DNA of 64,000 nucleotides from G963701675 sp963701675 (GTDB taxonomy: Bacteria > Planctomycetota > Planctomycetia > Gemmatales > Gemmataceae), in NCBI GenBank assembly GCA_963701675.1, contig OY969623.1:8618001-8682000 (forward strand), read 5' to 3'. The notes below the pieces were generated by a model, which was not told the DNA's origin, searched no databases, and worked only from the letters and a program-made list of their open reading frames with translations. Position numbers and translations under genes: made by a program. Each line of letters opens with the position of its first letter. The stretch's first letter is position 1. Shown piece after piece: positions 41,612 to 50,455 of this stretch.

Positions 41612-42058
41612 ATGATGAGATCCGCTGTGAAAACCATCGGACGTTTGAGCGCTGGTGTCCTCGTTTTGGCTACGCTCGGCGGTTGCGTCGAACGCCGGTT
41701 CGTCGTCACGTCCGATCCGCCCGGCGCCGTGGTGTTTCGCAACCATAATCCGATCGGCAATACACCGGCCGACGATCATTTTCTTTACTACGGGAACTAT
41801 CACTTCACGTTGGTTAAAGACGGCTATCAGACCTTGCAGGTGGACCAAGAAGTTCCGGCGCCCTGGTATCAATACTTTCTGATCGACTTCGTTGCTGAAA
41901 ATCTGGTCCCCTGGCCGATTCATGACATTCGGCGCTTCCACTACAAGCTGGAACCATTGCAAATGCCGAATCCCGAAGAAGTGCTCAACCGGGGTGAAGG
42001 CATCCGTTCGCGTGGGAAAGCGATCGGCGCCCCGGCCGCTCCCACCGCCAGAAATTAA
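41612..42058 (+). CDS. PEGA domain lipoprotein
   Basis: The 148-residue lipoprotein has a signal peptide ending LATLGGC and a PEGA beta domain (VVTSDPPGAVVFRNHNPIGN, FTLVKDGYQTLQVDQEVP). PEGA domains are surface or periplasmic beta modules in planctomycetes. Its final 4 bp overlap the convergent hpnD stop. An alternative ATG lies three bases inside. Confidence 0.85.
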   Translation: MMRSAVKTIGRLSAGVLVLATLGGCVERRFVVTSDPPGAVVFRNHNPIGNTPADDHFLYYGNYHFTLVKDGYQTLQVDQEVPAPWYQYFLIDFVAENLVPWPIHDIRRFHYKLEPLQMPNPEEVLNRGEGIRSRGKAIGAPAAPTARN

Positions 42059-42915
42059 CGCCAACCACAACGAATCGGAATCGCCTGTGCCGTCAGCCAC
42101 ATCTTGTGCCACGACGGCAAGCTCACCCGACGCGTAAACACATCATAATCACGCCGTTCGATGGCACGGAGTAACCCACGATAGGTGCGCGACATGACCA
42201 CAAAGACGGACCGGCCTGGTGTCTGTAGCAAATCGGCCAGCCCTTCGGAGTCGGCGTAATACTGACGCGCACGCTCAGCTTGAAAGCGCATAAGCTGGCG
42301 AAAGGACTCATCGCAATCGCCGCGCCGCAACCTTTCCGCCGAATAACCGAACCTCTCCAGATCTTCCTGGGGTAGGTACGTCCGATCGCGCAAGCTGTCT
42401 TCTCGTAGATCACGGAGGATGTTGGTGAGTTGGAACGCGATGCCGGCGGACTCGGCGTGCGCTTTTGCCTTACCGTCGGAGAATCCCCAGATGTGGATAC
42501 ACGCCAGACCCACCGCCGACGCGACGCGGTAGCAGTAGCGGTAGAGATCGGCGAACGTGGCATACGAGTTCGTATCCAGATCCATGCCGACGCCGTCGAG
42601 CACGGCCTCCAAATACTCTCTTGGAATCGCATATTCACAGACCGCGTGGTGCAGGGCAGCATGCGCGCGGTGACTGAATCGGCCATCGAGCGCGTCTACC
42701 AGGCGCTGACGCCACTGTACGAGGGATAGTTGTTTGTCCGCGATGGCCGCGGGTCCATCGGTGAGGTCGTCGGTGATGCGAAGGAACGCGTACAAGGCAC
42801 ACATGGCGCGCCGCTGCTTTGCCGGGAGCAGACGGAACGCGGGATAGAAATTGGACGCCGCCCGCCGGGCCACCCGTTCACAATACGCGTATGATCGAGC
42901 TAAACGCCGCATCAT
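42055..42915 (-). CDS. hpnD: Presqualene diphosphate synthase (HpnD-type)
   Basis: The 286-residue trans-prenyltransferase has the first aspartate-rich motif FLRITDDLTD, a YCYRVASAVGL segment, the second motif AFQLTNILRDLREDSLRDRT and YLPQEDLERFGY. In the HpnCDE route HpnD joins two farnesyl diphosphates to presqualene diphosphate, which leads to squalene for hopanoids or sterols. It starts 4 nt after hpnC ends (ATG 42915, a second at 42912). HpnE is not in the window. Assignment between C and D follows motif similarity and order. Confidence 0.88.
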   Translation of the reverse strand: MMRRLARSYAYCERVARRAASNFYPAFRLLPAKQRRAMCALYAFLRITDDLTDGPAAIADKQLSLVQWRQRLVDALDGRFSHRAHAALHHAVCEYAIPREYLEAVLDGVGMDLDTNSYATFADLYRYCYRVASAVGLACIHIWGFSDGKAKAHAESAGIAFQLTNILRDLREDSLRDRTYLPQEDLERFGYSAERLRRGDCDESFRQLMRFQAERARQYYADSEGLADLLQTPGRSVFVVMSRTYRGLLRAIERRDYDVFTRRVSLPSWHKMWLTAQAIPIRCGWR

Positions 42916-42919
42916 GTAC

Positions 42920-43843
42920 TCATGCGGAAACGAAGTTTCGGGCTCGCCGAACGATGGCGTTGGCGAGCATGGCCGCCTTTTCCCATTTGGCCAGCACCGG
43001 GCGCGATGCCCAGACATTGTAACCTTGTCGTTCGATCTTGCGTAGGATTGCGATGCCGCCCTGAATGAACAACTCGACATCGGTGCGGATGTCGGCAGGC
43101 AGCGTGTCCGGCAAGGCCATGCCGCGCTCGAAGAACTCTCTTGCACGCGCGACTTCGAATGCCATCAAATCGGCGAACGCGCGGGTAAATCGCCGTTGGT
43201 GCAAATCCGTGTCGGAATAACCAAATCGAATTCGATCTTCTTCGGGCAAATACACACGGCCGTTATCCAAATCGCGCGCAACGTCTTGCCAGAAATTGGC
43301 CAGTTGCAAACCCGTGCAAACCTGGTCTGCCAGCACTGCCCGCTCCGGCGTGAAACAGTCACACAGGTAAAGCACCAAATGGCCGACGGGGTTGGCCGAG
43401 TATTTGCAGTATTGGAGAAGTTGTTCGAAAGTCTGGTAGCTCTTGACCAACTGGTCCTGTTCAAACGCAAAGAGTAGATCGAGAAACGGCTGAGCGGGAA
43501 TTCGAAACCGGTGGATGGTATCCGCGAGAGCAATCATCACGGGGTGGCGCGGCTGGCCATCGTAACATTGTTGCAGTTCCTCACGCCACCAACGTAAGAG
43601 CGCGAGCGCTTCGGGTCCGCCACCGGTTTCGTCGGCCAGGTCGTCTGCCCAGCGGCAATAAGCGTAGACGGAGTGAAAATGCGGCTGTAGACGCCGCGGC
43701 AGCAACAGCGACGCAACCGTGAAATTCTCGTAGTGGCTGCGGGCCAACCGGCTGCAGTAACTTTGGGCCTGGTTGCGATCGAGCGGAAAATAGACCGCGT
43801 GCGGGCCATAGCGTGCGAGTTCTTCGGCGAAGCCGTTGTGCAT
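42920..43843 (-). CDS. hpnC: Hydroxysqualene synthase (HpnC-type)
   Basis: The 307-residue relative of HpnD has SHYENFTVASLLLPRRLQPH, YAYCRWADDLADE, YCKYSANPVGHLVL, LANFWQDVARDLDNGRVYLP and EDRIRFGYS. HpnC converts presqualene diphosphate to hydroxysqualene in the HpnCDE route. The start is ATG 43843; the 18 codons upstream look unconserved. It lies 13 nt downstream of a membrane protein gene and directly upstream of hpnD. Confidence 0.88.
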   Translation of the reverse strand: MHNGFAEELARYGPHAVYFPLDRNQAQSYCSRLARSHYENFTVASLLLPRRLQPHFHSVYAYCRWADDLADETGGGPEALALLRWWREELQQCYDGQPRHPVMIALADTIHRFRIPAQPFLDLLFAFEQDQLVKSYQTFEQLLQYCKYSANPVGHLVLYLCDCFTPERAVLADQVCTGLQLANFWQDVARDLDNGRVYLPEEDRIRFGYSDTDLHQRRFTRAFADLMAFEVARAREFFERGMALPDTLPADIRTDVELFIQGGIAILRKIERQGYNVWASRPVLAKWEKAAMLANAIVRRARNFVSA

Positions 43844-43856
43844 GCGGCGGATTATA

Positions 43857-45290
43857 TCAGGCAGCGGCCGACTGCGGCGACGGAGCGCACACTTCAATCG
43901 TTACGGCGTGTCGTTCGCGCCGGCGCCGGATGTAGCACCAGCCGGCCCAGCTAAGGAGAGCGGCGATCTGAATTTGCCAAAACCACGGCACCATGCGGGT
44001 GATCCACGGGCCTTTCCACCACATGATCAAGCCTAGAATTCCACCCCAAAGACTGAGAACGACGAAGTCTCCGGCGTAGCGGGGATGCTCGCGCAGAAAC
44101 ACGGCAAGGAAGTAATACGCGGGGACGAGGAACGGCACAAACCACCGAACCGAACAACAGGCGCCGCCATAGTTGTTGGAGAAGCCGGTGTACAGTAGCC
44201 AGGTGCCGACACACCAGGCGAGGCCGAACCACAGTTCAGGCCATTCGGCCACCCGCCGTCGCATCAGCATTGGGATGGCCGGAAGTAAGAGGAACAGCGG
44301 AAGATTGTGGCCGACAAAGCCATGCTTTCCAAAGAGCAGTGCGAGGGCGTACACGATCAACTCGACTAGGCCATGCCGCCAAAACCCCGTGAGATTGTCG
44401 GCACTGAAAGGACTCCCAGGCCACGCCATGTACTCCGGGACGGTGTTGGCGGGTTTCCATACTCCGCCGATGGCAAAATTCAGTGCGTGATGCGCCAACA
44501 GCCACGGCGCCGCAGAAAGTAACACGATGACCACCGCGCTAATTCGGCGATAACGAAAGGCAATCAATCCAGCCGTGCATGCGAGCAGGATCGGCCCTGT
44601 TCCTAAATCCAGGTTGTAGCCAAGCCCAACGAGAGCTCCGATGAGTGCTAACCGCAGGGTATTCCACGCGGCAGTCGGCCCTTCCATCGCCAGTTTTGCG
44701 AGCTGCAGCGTCAGCGCTGCCGTCACGGCGAAGAGCAAGATGTGATTGTTGACGTGACGGGTATATGTCACCGCCACCGTGCAGAACGCAAAACTCGCTA
44801 ACCATACCAGCTTTAATGTCGGAGGCAGTCCAACGTGCGATCCTAAGTTGAACAGCAACACGATGGCGATGATGAACGCGATGCCCGATGTGGCGATCGT
44901 CATGGCGCGGCAGAAATGATCGGGGAAGTCCGCGGCCGCGGGAAGCCCGACTTGCTGTAAGACGCGGTAGATTCCCGCCATCATGATCGAAGCGACTGGA
45001 GTCTTGTCGGAATAATAATGGCCGTTCACGAACAACTTGTCTTTGGTCCCGTCTCGAAGTAGAGCGACATTATCACGGTGATAGGGCAGTGTCGCTACGC
45101 TCGCTGGAACGGCCACGAAAATGGAACGGTCGATGGCGGCGGTGTGATGATCGCCGATCGCCTCGACCGCCGCCAGCCGGCTGCCGTCGTTCCAACCGCC
45201 GGCATAAGGCAGAGCGCCGGCAAGTGCGACTCCGATGCTAGACAGCACGGCTGTCAACAGTAGGAATCGAAGTAGAGTCTGCCGTTTCAT
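43857..45290 (-). CDS. Polytopic membrane protein, glycosyltransferase-like
   Basis: The 477-residue protein has about ten helices and an early periplasmic loop with KLFVNGHYYSDKTPVASIMM. It resembles GT39/PMT-type or related lipid-sugar transferases of planctomycetes, but no classical catalytic motif is certain. Repeated Trp/Tyr-rich loops (SNNYGGACCSVRWFVPFLVP) are conserved-looking. The start is ATG 45290. It is the first gene of the run that ends in hpnC and hpnD, so it may act on envelope lipids or glycans. Confidence 0.6.
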   Translation of the reverse strand: MKRQTLLRFLLLTAVLSSIGVALAGALPYAGGWNDGSRLAAVEAIGDHHTAAIDRSIFVAVPASVATLPYHRDNVALLRDGTKDKLFVNGHYYSDKTPVASIMMAGIYRVLQQVGLPAAADFPDHFCRAMTIATSGIAFIIAIVLLFNLGSHVGLPPTLKLVWLASFAFCTVAVTYTRHVNNHILLFAVTAALTLQLAKLAMEGPTAAWNTLRLALIGALVGLGYNLDLGTGPILLACTAGLIAFRYRRISAVVIVLLSAAPWLLAHHALNFAIGGVWKPANTVPEYMAWPGSPFSADNLTGFWRHGLVELIVYALALLFGKHGFVGHNLPLFLLLPAIPMLMRRRVAEWPELWFGLAWCVGTWLLYTGFSNNYGGACCSVRWFVPFLVPAYYFLAVFLREHPRYAGDFVVLSLWGGILGLIMWWKGPWITRMVPWFWQIQIAALLSWAGWCYIRRRRERHAVTIEVCAPSPQSAAA

Positions 45291-45462
45291 TACGTTAGCG
45301 CGGTCCGTGAGAAGGTCGGCAAGCTGTATAACCGGCCGGCGCGGACGGGACAAGAGTAGTTCGGGCGGAACGATCGACCTTGAAGAATTCGACGGCAGCG
45401 ATAAATTACTGGCTTCGTTGACGTTAACCGAATTTCACAGGCGAGAGAGATAGGAAGAGCCG

Positions 45463-45738
45463 ATGCCGCATACGCGAAGTGCCAAGAAGAACCTTCGTAA
45501 GAGCCGCAAACGTCGTCTCCATAACCGAACGGTGAAAGGCGACATCAAGCTGCAAATCAAGAATATCATGTCGCTTAAGGACGGATCGCCCGAAGAAATG
45601 ACCAAGGAACTTCAAAGCGCGTCCGAAAAACTCGACAAGGCGGCGGCCAGGGGAATCATCCACCGGAACACGGCGGCTCGGAAGAAGTCACAGCTCGCCA
45701 AGATGCTGAATCGCAAGTCGGCCCCTTCCGCGAAGTAA
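45463..45738 (+). CDS. rpsT: 30S ribosomal protein S20
   Basis: The 91-residue basic protein has the S20 pattern MPHTRSAKKNLRKSRKRRLH, an IIHRNTAARKKSQLAKML segment and normal length. It binds 16S rRNA during 30S assembly. GAGAGAGATAGGAAG lies just upstream of the ATG. TTGAAG and TAAATT (16-base spacing) near 45379-45406 are a plausible promoter. Confidence 0.96.
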   Translation: MPHTRSAKKNLRKSRKRRLHNRTVKGDIKLQIKNIMSLKDGSPEEMTKELQSASEKLDKAAARGIIHRNTAARKKSQLAKMLNRKSAPSAK

Positions 45739-45754
45739 AGTCTCTCGCGGCAAC

Positions 45755-45960
45755 ACCCTACAAAAAAAGAAGAACGCCCGGCGACCGTCGCCGAGCGTCC
45801 TTCGATTGGGGAAGAGTTGGTGCCTGAGTTGATAGAGGTTGCCGAATCCGCTCCGCTTCGTGCGGTCTTTATTGACGCCCATTCCTAGGCGCAGTTCAGC
45901 TTAATCCGTTCCCGACAAGCGAGATTCGGCATCCCCTTGGTTCAATGGGCCTAATCTCTG
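45755..45960 (-). ncRNA. Candidate structured RNA between rpsT and ndk
   Basis: The 327-bp gap between rpsT and ndk contains no convincing reading frame but much secondary structure. GCCGAATC at 45841-45848 pairs perfectly with GATTCGGC at 45923-45930, extended inward by CGCTT/AAGCG and an apical CGCC/GGCG hairpin. CCCTTGGTTCAATGGG at 45934-45949 forms a further hairpin. On the minus strand the region ends in a strong terminator (45762-45798). Ends are approximate and no clear promoter was found. A small regulatory RNA is possible, and on the plus strand an ndk leader cannot be excluded. Confidence 0.35.
45762..45798 (-). terminator. Intrinsic terminator on the minus strand
   Basis: ACGCCCGGCGA (45774-45784) pairs with TCGCCGAGCGT (45788-45798), one mismatch, loop CCG. 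On the minus strand the hairpin is followed by TTCTTCTTTTTTT; on the plus strand no T-run follows. No annotated minus-strand gene reads into it, which is why a small RNA is suspected. Confidence 0.75.
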
Positions 45961-46065
45961 TTTTTCCGTGAATGGACGTGCGCCGAATGAAAACTTCGCG
46001 CGGAGGCGAAAATTTCTTTCCATACACTAACGGCGAGCGCATCCTTTGAAAGGACCTGATTATTT

Positions 46066-46512
46066 ATGCAACGAACTCTTATTTTGTTGAAACCCGATTG
46101 TGTCCAGCGCCGCATGGTCGGCACGGTGATTCACCGTTTCGAACAGAAGGGACTTCGATTGGTGGCGTTGAAGTTGCTTCACGCTAGCCGGGATCTGGCG
46201 GAAAAGCACTATGCGGTTCACAAGGGAAAGCCTTTCTACGATTCCCTTTTACAGTTTCTCACATCTGGCCCAACCGTAGCCGTTGTCCTGGACGGACGGG
46301 AGGCCGTCGCCGTTGTCCGCGGCGTGATGGGCCTAACGGACGGCGCCAAGGCGCCTCCGGGGACGATCCGGGGTGACTTTGGCATCAGCGTGCAAAACAA
46401 CCTCGTTCATGGCAGCGACAGCCCCGAAAACGCCGCCGCGGAGATTGCACTTTGGTTCAAGCCGGAGGAGTTGGTGAACTACCAACCGGTGGATGCCGCT
46501 TGGATCGGGTAG
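46066..46512 (+). CDS. ndk: Nucleoside diphosphate kinase
   Basis: The 148-residue enzyme balances nucleoside triphosphates using a phospho-histidine. It has RTLILLKPDCVQRRMVGTVI, HYAVHKGKPFYDSLLQFLTS and the active-site NLVHGSDSPENAAAEIALWF with the catalytic His. Length is typical. GAAAGGA lies about a dozen bases before the ATG. Confidence 0.97.
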   Translation: MQRTLILLKPDCVQRRMVGTVIHRFEQKGLRLVALKLLHASRDLAEKHYAVHKGKPFYDSLLQFLTSGPTVAVVLDGREAVAVVRGVMGLTDGAKAPPGTIRGDFGISVQNNLVHGSDSPENAAAEIALWFKPEELVNYQPVDAAWIG

Positions 46513-46569
46513 GTAGTTACTCCGTGCTACAATAGGATGCACCCATTTATGGCTTAGCGCTAGATAAGA

Positions 46570-48939
46570 GTGGCGATGCCGAGCGAATCTCGGGACCCGA
46601 CATTTGGCTTGATCGGAACGCCAGAGCGTGCCGAGCTCGGGGCGACCGTTGACTCGAAATCCGAAGCAACGGGCAGCACGCAGCACGATCTGAATCTGGC
46701 ACAGATTCTCACGCCGGCCGTTTCGGAAGGCGAGCTAGGATGGCTGGCGCACTATCGAGTCTTGAAAGTCCTCGGCCACGGCGGCATGGGCGCCGTGTTT
46801 CAAGCGGAGGATTCGCACCTCCAACGCATCGTCGCGCTCAAAGTAATCTTGCCGCAATTTGCTGCCAGCACGTTGGCGCGTGATCGATTCCTGCGCGAAG
46901 CACGCGCTTGCGCGGCCTTGAAGAACGACCACATCGTCACGATCTACCAGGTGGGCCAGGACCGTGATATTCCATTTCTGGCCATGGAATACTTGCAAGG
47001 CCAGACGTTGGAAGATCGCCTTCGGGAAACCGGACCGGTAGCGCCCGCTGAGGTCATTCGAATCGGGCGGGAGATGCTCACCGGTCTTACCGCTGCCCAT
47101 GCCCAAGGCCTGATTCACCGCGACGTGAAGCCGGCCAATGTCTGGCTGGAAGCACCTCTTGGGCGAGTGAAGCTGCTTGATTTCGGCCTGGCCCGCGCCG
47201 CCAGATCGAGCGGCGGGTTAACGCAAACCGGCAGCATCGTCGGGACGCCGGAGTATATGTCGCCCGAGCAGGCCCGGGGTGAACCGCTCGACGCTCGGAC
47301 GGATCTTTTCAGTGTCGGCGCCGTTCTCTATTCGGTGTGCGCCGGTCAGAGTCCGTTTTCCGGCTCCAGCGTGATGGCGATTTTGACGTCGTTGGCGGTC
47401 GATACACCACGGCCTTTGGGTGAAATCCGCTACGACATCCCCGCCGAATTGACTCAACTCATCGGCCGATTGCTGGAGAAAAAGCCGGCCGATCGACCCG
47501 GCTCGGCAGAGGAAGTTCGCGCGGAATTAGACGACATCAGCGCCGGCGTGGCGCCATCGCAGGCCAGCGGGAGTCACGTTCGAACAAAATCGGCGGCGCG
47601 CGGCCCTACGGTTCCTGATCCACGACTTGCACCATCCTCGCCCACGGCGTGGACCCGCCGACAGGTGTTGTTGGCCGGCGCCGCCGGCGCTGGCTTGATC
47701 GCGCTTGGCGTGTGGCAGTTCGCGAGGTCCACCGACGGAAATCAGGGCACAGCGGCAGCGCCAACCGGAACGCCCATTCGCATCGGCATCCTCCACTCCA
47801 AAACCGGCACGATGCAGATCAGCGAACAACCCGTGATCGATGCCGTCTTGCTCGCGCTGGATGAGATCAAAGAGAAAGGTGGTGTGCTGGGCCGCCCGGT
47901 TGAGTGGATTTTAGCCGACGGTAAGTCGGACGAAGACGACTTCGCCGAGGGGGCGGAGAAGTTGATCCAAGAGCACCGCGTCTGTACGATCTTCGGGTGC
48001 TGGACTTCTGCCAGCCGCAAAGCCGTTGTTCCGATCGTCGAAAAGCATGGTAACTTGCTGTTCTACCCAGTCCAGTACGAAGGGCTGGAGCAGTCGCCCA
48101 ATGTCGTCTATTTGGGCGTCGTGCCGAATCAACAAATACTGCCCGCATTACGTTGGCTCGTCGGATTCGAGAACAAACGGCGCTGGTTCTTGGTGGGTTC
48201 GGATTACATCTTCCCCGCAGCCGCCAACGAGATCATTCGCGATGAGGCCAAGTCACGCGGCTGCGAGATCGTCGGGGAGGAGTATCTGTTGCTGGGGAGC
48301 ACGGACGTCGCTGCGGTCATCCGGAAGATCGTGGAAGCGAAACCGGATTTGATCGTGAACACCCTCAACGGCGACACCAATGTCGGATTCTTCCGCGCGC
48401 TCCGTGCAGCCGGAATCAAATCAGCTGAGGTCCCGACCATATCGTTTAGTGTGACCGACACCGAACTGAGTGCGCTTCGATCCGTGAACACTGCCGGCGA
48501 TTACGCTTCTACAAGCTATTTCCACAGTCTGGATTCGCCGGAGAATCACGCGTTCTTAGAGCGATTCGGCCGCCGTTACGGACCGGAGCGAATCGTTTCC
48601 GATGCGATGCAGAACGCGTACGCCGCCGTGCACCTGTGGGCCAAGGCGGTGGAAGCGGCCGGCAGCGACGATTCCAAGGCCATTCGCGACGCCGTCAAGG
48701 GAATGTCCATTGAGGCGCCGCAAGGTACATGCCAGATCTGCCCGGATACGTTACACACCGTGCAAACGGCACGCGTCGGCAAAATCGACGAGATGGGCCG
48801 GCTTGTCCAGGTACACCACAGCGAGCGCCCGATTCAGCCTGAACCGTTTCCGTCGTCGCGATCAAGGGATGATTGGAACGCGCTTCTCGACCGCTTACAC
48901 AAGCGTTGGAACGGGCGTTGGTCGAACTCAGTGCCGTAA
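46570..48939 (+). CDS. Receptor Ser/Thr kinase with UrtA-like ligand-binding domain
   Basis: The 789-residue protein has a Pkn/STPK domain (about residues 60-330): LGHGGMGAVF, VALKVI with K91, LIHRDVKPANV with D185, LLDFGLA and GTPEYMSPEQ. A membrane helix (about 363-386) and a periplasmic-binding-protein domain of the urea/short-chain amide ABC type (IRIGILHSKTGTMQISE, GKSDEDDFAEGAEKLI, IFGCWTSASRKAVVPIVEKH) follow. This pairs cytosolic kinase with an outside sensor for urea or amides. The start is GTG 46570 or ATG 46576. No ABC transporter genes are adjacent, so it is a sensor rather than an uptake component. Confidence 0.93.
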   Translation: MAMPSESRDPTFGLIGTPERAELGATVDSKSEATGSTQHDLNLAQILTPAVSEGELGWLAHYRVLKVLGHGGMGAVFQAEDSHLQRIVALKVILPQFAASTLARDRFLREARACAALKNDHIVTIYQVGQDRDIPFLAMEYLQGQTLEDRLRETGPVAPAEVIRIGREMLTGLTAAHAQGLIHRDVKPANVWLEAPLGRVKLLDFGLARAARSSGGLTQTGSIVGTPEYMSPEQARGEPLDARTDLFSVGAVLYSVCAGQSPFSGSSVMAILTSLAVDTPRPLGEIRYDIPAELTQLIGRLLEKKPADRPGSAEEVRAELDDISAGVAPSQASGSHVRTKSAARGPTVPDPRLAPSSPTAWTRRQVLLAGAAGAGLIALGVWQFARSTDGNQGTAAAPTGTPIRIGILHSKTGTMQISEQPVIDAVLLALDEIKEKGGVLGRPVEWILADGKSDEDDFAEGAEKLIQEHRVCTIFGCWTSASRKAVVPIVEKHGNLLFYPVQYEGLEQSPNVVYLGVVPNQQILPALRWLVGFENKRRWFLVGSDYIFPAAANEIIRDEAKSRGCEIVGEEYLLLGSTDVAAVIRKIVEAKPDLIVNTLNGDTNVGFFRALRAAGIKSAEVPTISFSVTDTELSALRSVNTAGDYASTSYFHSLDSPENHAFLERFGRRYGPERIVSDAMQNAYAAVHLWAKAVEAAGSDDSKAIRDAVKGMSIEAPQGTCQICPDTLHTVQTARVGKIDEMGRLVQVHHSERPIQPEPFPSSRSRDDWNALLDRLHKRWNGRWSNSVP

Positions 48940-48947
48940 CCCCATTC

Positions 48948-48981
48948 GCCAAGCCCACGAGTTGCAACCCGTGGGCTTGGC
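48948..48981. repeat. GCCCACGGG-type hairpin repeat, copy 3
   Basis: GCCAAGCCCACG at 48948-48959 is exactly inverted by CGTGGGCTTGGC at 48970-48981. It lies between the convergent ends of the receptor kinase and TIGR03000 genes and may serve as a terminator-like hairpin for both. It shares arm sequence with copies at 13659 and 20098. Confidence 0.85.
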
Positions 48982-49003
48982 AAATGAGATCATCGACCGA
49001 GAT

Positions 49004-49573
49004 CTACGGTTGTGGGTGATGCGGCCTGGTGAAATCCAGAGTGTATTGCTGGCCCGGACGCACGTCTTGTTTTTGTGTCCGGGTTACTTCCTTACCTTCT
49101 TCCATGAACTTCGCCGTAACTTCGTAGGCATATGTTTGGCCCGGCTCCAGTGACGGCGAGTAGAACTGCCGGTAAATGCCGCGAATCCGCGTCGGGTTGC
49201 CGTCTATCAAGAGTTGGGCGTCCGGCGTTGGCACACGCACTTCTAGCGATACCGAGTTCGGCGGACCGGAGAAGAACGATTGCCGCATCGAGCCGGATCC
49301 AGTCGGCTGTCCCGGCATATCGGCCATCGGCATATTGTTCATGTTGGAATAGTAGCGGCCGTCGGGGCCCATGTTCCGATTCATGGGGCCGTAGTTATAC
49401 ATGCGATTTCCACTCGCACCCATGTAGTAACCATCGTTGTACATGTTGCCGCGGTCGCGAGAGCCGAGCAAGCGTCCGCCGAAACGGCGTTGCTGAGCTT
49501 GGGCGCTGTCGGTGGCGACGAAGAGTACGCCCACGGCCAGGCCGGCGGCGAAAGAGAACCAGTGACGTGCCAT
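49004..49573 (-). CDS. TIGR03000 domain secreted protein
   Basis: The 189-residue protein has a signal peptide (ends near AQA-QQRRF), a Met/Tyr/Asn/Gly-rich linker, and a TIGR03000 domain at the C-terminus: VRVPTPDAQLLIDGNPTRIR, FYSPSLEPGQTYAYEVTAKF and TRTQKQDVRPGQQYTLDF. This domain is a planctomycete-specific beta module of unknown function, found at the cell surface or in the periplasm. It supports the taxonomic call. Confidence 0.92.
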   Translation of the reverse strand: MARHWFSFAAGLAVGVLFVATDSAQAQQRRFGGRLLGSRDRGNMYNDGYYMGASGNRMYNYGPMNRNMGPDGRYYSNMNNMPMADMPGQPTGSGSMRQSFFSGPPNSVSLEVRVPTPDAQLLIDGNPTRIRGIYRQFYSPSLEPGQTYAYEVTAKFMEEGKEVTRTQKQDVRPGQQYTLDFTRPHHPQP

Positions 49574-49708
49574 GTCTGCACCTCCTGTTTTCAGACCCCG
49601 TTCATGGGGCTGGCTCCGGCCTCTCCGCCTGACGAGGAAACCATCCCCATCATCCTTTCGGAGAGGTCTCCGCGGTTTTCTATGGATTCGCAGCGAATAG
49701 ACAACCGT

Positions 49709-50110
49709 TCAGGCCAGCAGAATCGTGAAACCTGCCTGTTTGAAATGGCGGTCCGTGGTTAGAGCATTCGTTACTCGGCGTTGCCTCATAACGAGGAACG
49801 AAATGCAATCGACCAGCGACCATTCCTTGTCGGGTCGGCTCTTAAAAAGGCCTAATCCTTGGCGAAAAAGAGCGGCCGAAGCCGGTATGAACATCGTGCC
49901 CGGGTCGCCTAGAATTTCTTCGACACTCGGAACGTAGAGGCGTCGATCTGTCTGCCCGGACAGCAAACTTCCCAGCTCAACAAGCACATATTCCGTCACC
50001 ATCACGCGACCGAGTAAGCGTTCACTCCATTCGACGGCGACGTCGTGGTGTGCATCGGCCGGACCCAACAGCGCGACGTAATAGGATGTATCTGCAAAGA
50101 CGGGCTTCAT
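49709..50110 (-). CDS. PIN domain toxin, VapC-like
   Basis: The 133-residue PIN protein has FADTSYYVALLGPADAHHD, an internal TEYVLVELG acidic site, and DKEWSLVDCISFLVMRQR with ALTTDRHF, which give the metal-binding acidic residues. Such proteins cleave RNA, often tRNA or 23S rRNA. It overlaps the upstream small gene by 4 nt (ATGA), a classic toxin-antitoxin arrangement. Confidence 0.88.
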   Translation of the reverse strand: MKPVFADTSYYVALLGPADAHHDVAVEWSERLLGRVMVTEYVLVELGSLLSGQTDRRLYVPSVEEILGDPGTMFIPASAALFRQGLGLFKSRPDKEWSLVDCISFLVMRQRRVTNALTTDRHFKQAGFTILLA

Positions 50111-50361
50111 TTCCGTTTTGGTAAGCCGTACAGGTAATGGTCTAGATTCACACTCGCATCTGGCGGCAGGCCCTTCGCTTTGCCGATGAAAGAGGCGTAA
50201 CGTTCGGCGAGGCTACGTAACGGCGGTTTCTTCTTTTTCGGCGACTTCTTCGGTGTGCGCGCTTTTTTCACCGGGCGCACTTCAACCTCGGTGCCCTCCG
50301 GCAGTGCCTTGGGATTGTTGAGCACGACCTTACCGCTCTTTATTCGGCCGCGAAGCACCAT
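50107..50361 (-). CDS. Small antitoxin-like protein partnering the PIN toxin
   Basis: The 84-residue protein starts MVLRGRIKSGKVVLNNPKAL, a beta-hairpin opening seen in small antitoxins of PIN genes in planctomycetes and cyanobacteria. A Lys/Pro-rich middle and a tail LDHYLYGLPKRK, which could bind the toxin, follow. AGGAGGTGCAC precedes the ATG. A DNA-binding fold of AbrB type is plausible but not certain. Confidence 0.7.
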   Translation of the reverse strand: MVLRGRIKSGKVVLNNPKALPEGTEVEVRPVKKARTPKKSPKKKKPPLRSLAERYASFIGKAKGLPPDASVNLDHYLYGLPKRK

Positions 50362-50455
50362 AGTGCACCTCCTGAGATTTGTGCGGCCGTCATTCTAACT
50401 CGGCATGGCGGTGCCCAGCAATTGCAACCCGGTGCCCCGACGTCGCGTTGCACAA

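Noticed and set aside
45688..45882. 64-codon minus-strand frame across the rpsT end
   Set aside because: It runs through the terminator hairpin and antisense to rpsT, so a protein is implausible.
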